This document shows positions 58,766 to 59,349 of a stretch of 59,349 nucleotides of DNA, in pieces. Each line of letters begins with the position of its first letter. Position 1 is the stretch's first letter. The position numbers were made by a program, and so were the translations under genes. Source of the stretch: Rhizopus sp. PT2906 (Eukaryota; Mucoromycota; Mucoromycetes; Mucorales; Rhizopodaceae); assembly GCA_025529335.1 (NCBI GenBank), contig JAMYHX010000256.1:1-59349 (forward strand). The letters are read 5' to 3'. Under the pieces are notes generated by a model. The model did no database searches. It was not told where the DNA came from and saw only the letters and a program-made list of their open reading frames with translations.

Positions 58766-59035
58766 ATGGAGAAGGTAACCAAGCTAAACAAGACGAATGC
58801 TCGCTCTGTCGAATCCTTACACTACATTTATCAAACGCGCCAGATCCGATCTCATTTCAGCAATCCGACGAGTTATTTTTTATGTCGCACATCCAGCAAG
58901 TTAACCCGCAGCTTTGACTGCCAACCATTCACTGTATTCATCTTAGCCAACAGTGAGGGTGTTGTCAAGTCCATGGACACCGACAGCGCATGTGTCATCG
59001 CGTCACGGATCGACTCTTCACTGCTTTACAAGTAA
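58766..59035 (+). CDS. Possible second exon of the GC-rich ORF
   Basis: An open frame of 89 codons (SVESLHYIYQTRQIRSHFSN, QPFTVFILANSEGVVKSMD) with the same elevated GC as the preceding ORF. It is preceded by a ttgactaat branch-like motif and an AG. Whether it is a separate gene, an exon or chance is unresolved. Confidence 0.35.
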   Translation: MEKVTKLNKTNARSVESLHYIYQTRQIRSHFSNPTSYFLCRTSSKLTRSFDCQPFTVFILANSEGVVKSMDTDSACVIASRIDSSLLYK

Positions 59036-59209
59036 TATAAACTCACGAAATTAGCATCAAAAGATTGTAGGGTTCTTAGGGAACAGAACAACAAGTAAAG
59101 AAAATGAAACTGAGCGCTACATTTTGTTTAAAGCAGCTTAAGCTGTTACAGATAGAGTGGCTTCCACTAGCACTATACTTTCAGTCGTAAGGAAATCGTA
59201 GAGATAAAA

Positions 59210-59349
59210 TTAAACCTCAATAAGAGAAGCCATATGAAGCTGTGCTTGTGTTTAGTGAGCATGAATTCCTGAAACATAATCGATCATTTCACCACTTTCA
59301 GCAATCAAGCACTGCTGGAGCTTGCAGAGTAACACAACACATTGACAGA
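59210..59349 (-). repeat. Right arm of the near-identical inverted repeat (cut by window end)
   Basis: Reverse complement of 33183-33332 with about 3 substitutions over 140 bases. The arm reaches the last base, so its true outer limit is unseen. Inward of 59210 the two loci are unrelated. Confidence 0.92.

Noticed and set aside
1..59349. CRISPR array, operon structure, ribosome binding sites or prokaryotic phage
   Set aside because: Dense spliceosomal introns and eukaryotic gene families show nuclear fungal DNA; no regularly spaced direct repeats were seen.

Overview
The window is nuclear DNA of an early-diverging filamentous fungus, most likely a Mucorales species (Mucoromycota). Support: AT-rich sequence, dense 40-70 bp GT-AG introns, short intergenic gaps, a tRNA-Arg with a pol III T-tract, fungal gene families throughout, and a 5'-truncated LINE tail plus Tc1/IS630-type transposase relics of the kind common in Mucorales. 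Exon models were built by hand from splice signals, frame continuity and protein-family conservation; none was tested against a database or RNA.

Layout. 1-5.1 kb: end of a transposon copy, a membrane-anchored SH3 protein, a small CINP-like protein and peroxin PEX3. 5.8-6.8 kb: a decayed Tc1/IS630-type element. 8-22.6 kb: a compact housekeeping block with CDC48, a Ulp1/SENP SUMO protease, a GMC oxidoreductase, exocyst EXO70, an HPS1-like (BLOC-3) protein, a probable mitoribosomal mL50 protein, U5 snRNP 40K (SNRNP40), RPS13 and tRNA-Arg(UCG). 24-31 kb, all on the minus strand: VAC8, a Ytp1-like membrane protein, an F-box/LRR protein and a UBE3D/Ipa1-like E3. 31-36 kb and 39-42 kb: gene-poor accessory stretches with relics (CK2-alpha fragment, LINE tail, inverted repeats, broken unrecognised frames), interrupted by fatty acid 2-hydroxylase SCS7 and a PX-domain sorting nexin. 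42-56.6 kb: lumazine synthase, UBE2S, a PAK-like kinase, an unrecognised coiled-coil protein, a cytochrome b5-like (MAPR) protein, a SPIN90/Ldb17-like Arp2/3 regulator, a claudin-fold four-TM protein divergent from eisosome PIL1, an FHIP (FHF complex) protein and an unrecognised conserved-looking gene. 56.6-59.3 kb: another accessory end with a Cys/His micro-ORF, a stop-interrupted frame, an unusually GC-rich unrecognised ORF, and one arm of a near-identical inverted repeat whose partner lies 26 kb away.

Functionally the window is rich in membrane-traffic and ubiquitin/SUMO genes (EXO70, HPS1-like, VAC8, sorting nexin, FHIP, PIL1, SPIN90, PEX3; CDC48, Ulp1, UBE2S, UBE3D-like, F-box). Two very short divergent promoters pair trafficking genes (EXO70/HPS1-like, 116 bp; claudin-fold protein/PIL1, 144 bp), and two convergent pairs overlap at their coding 3' ends.
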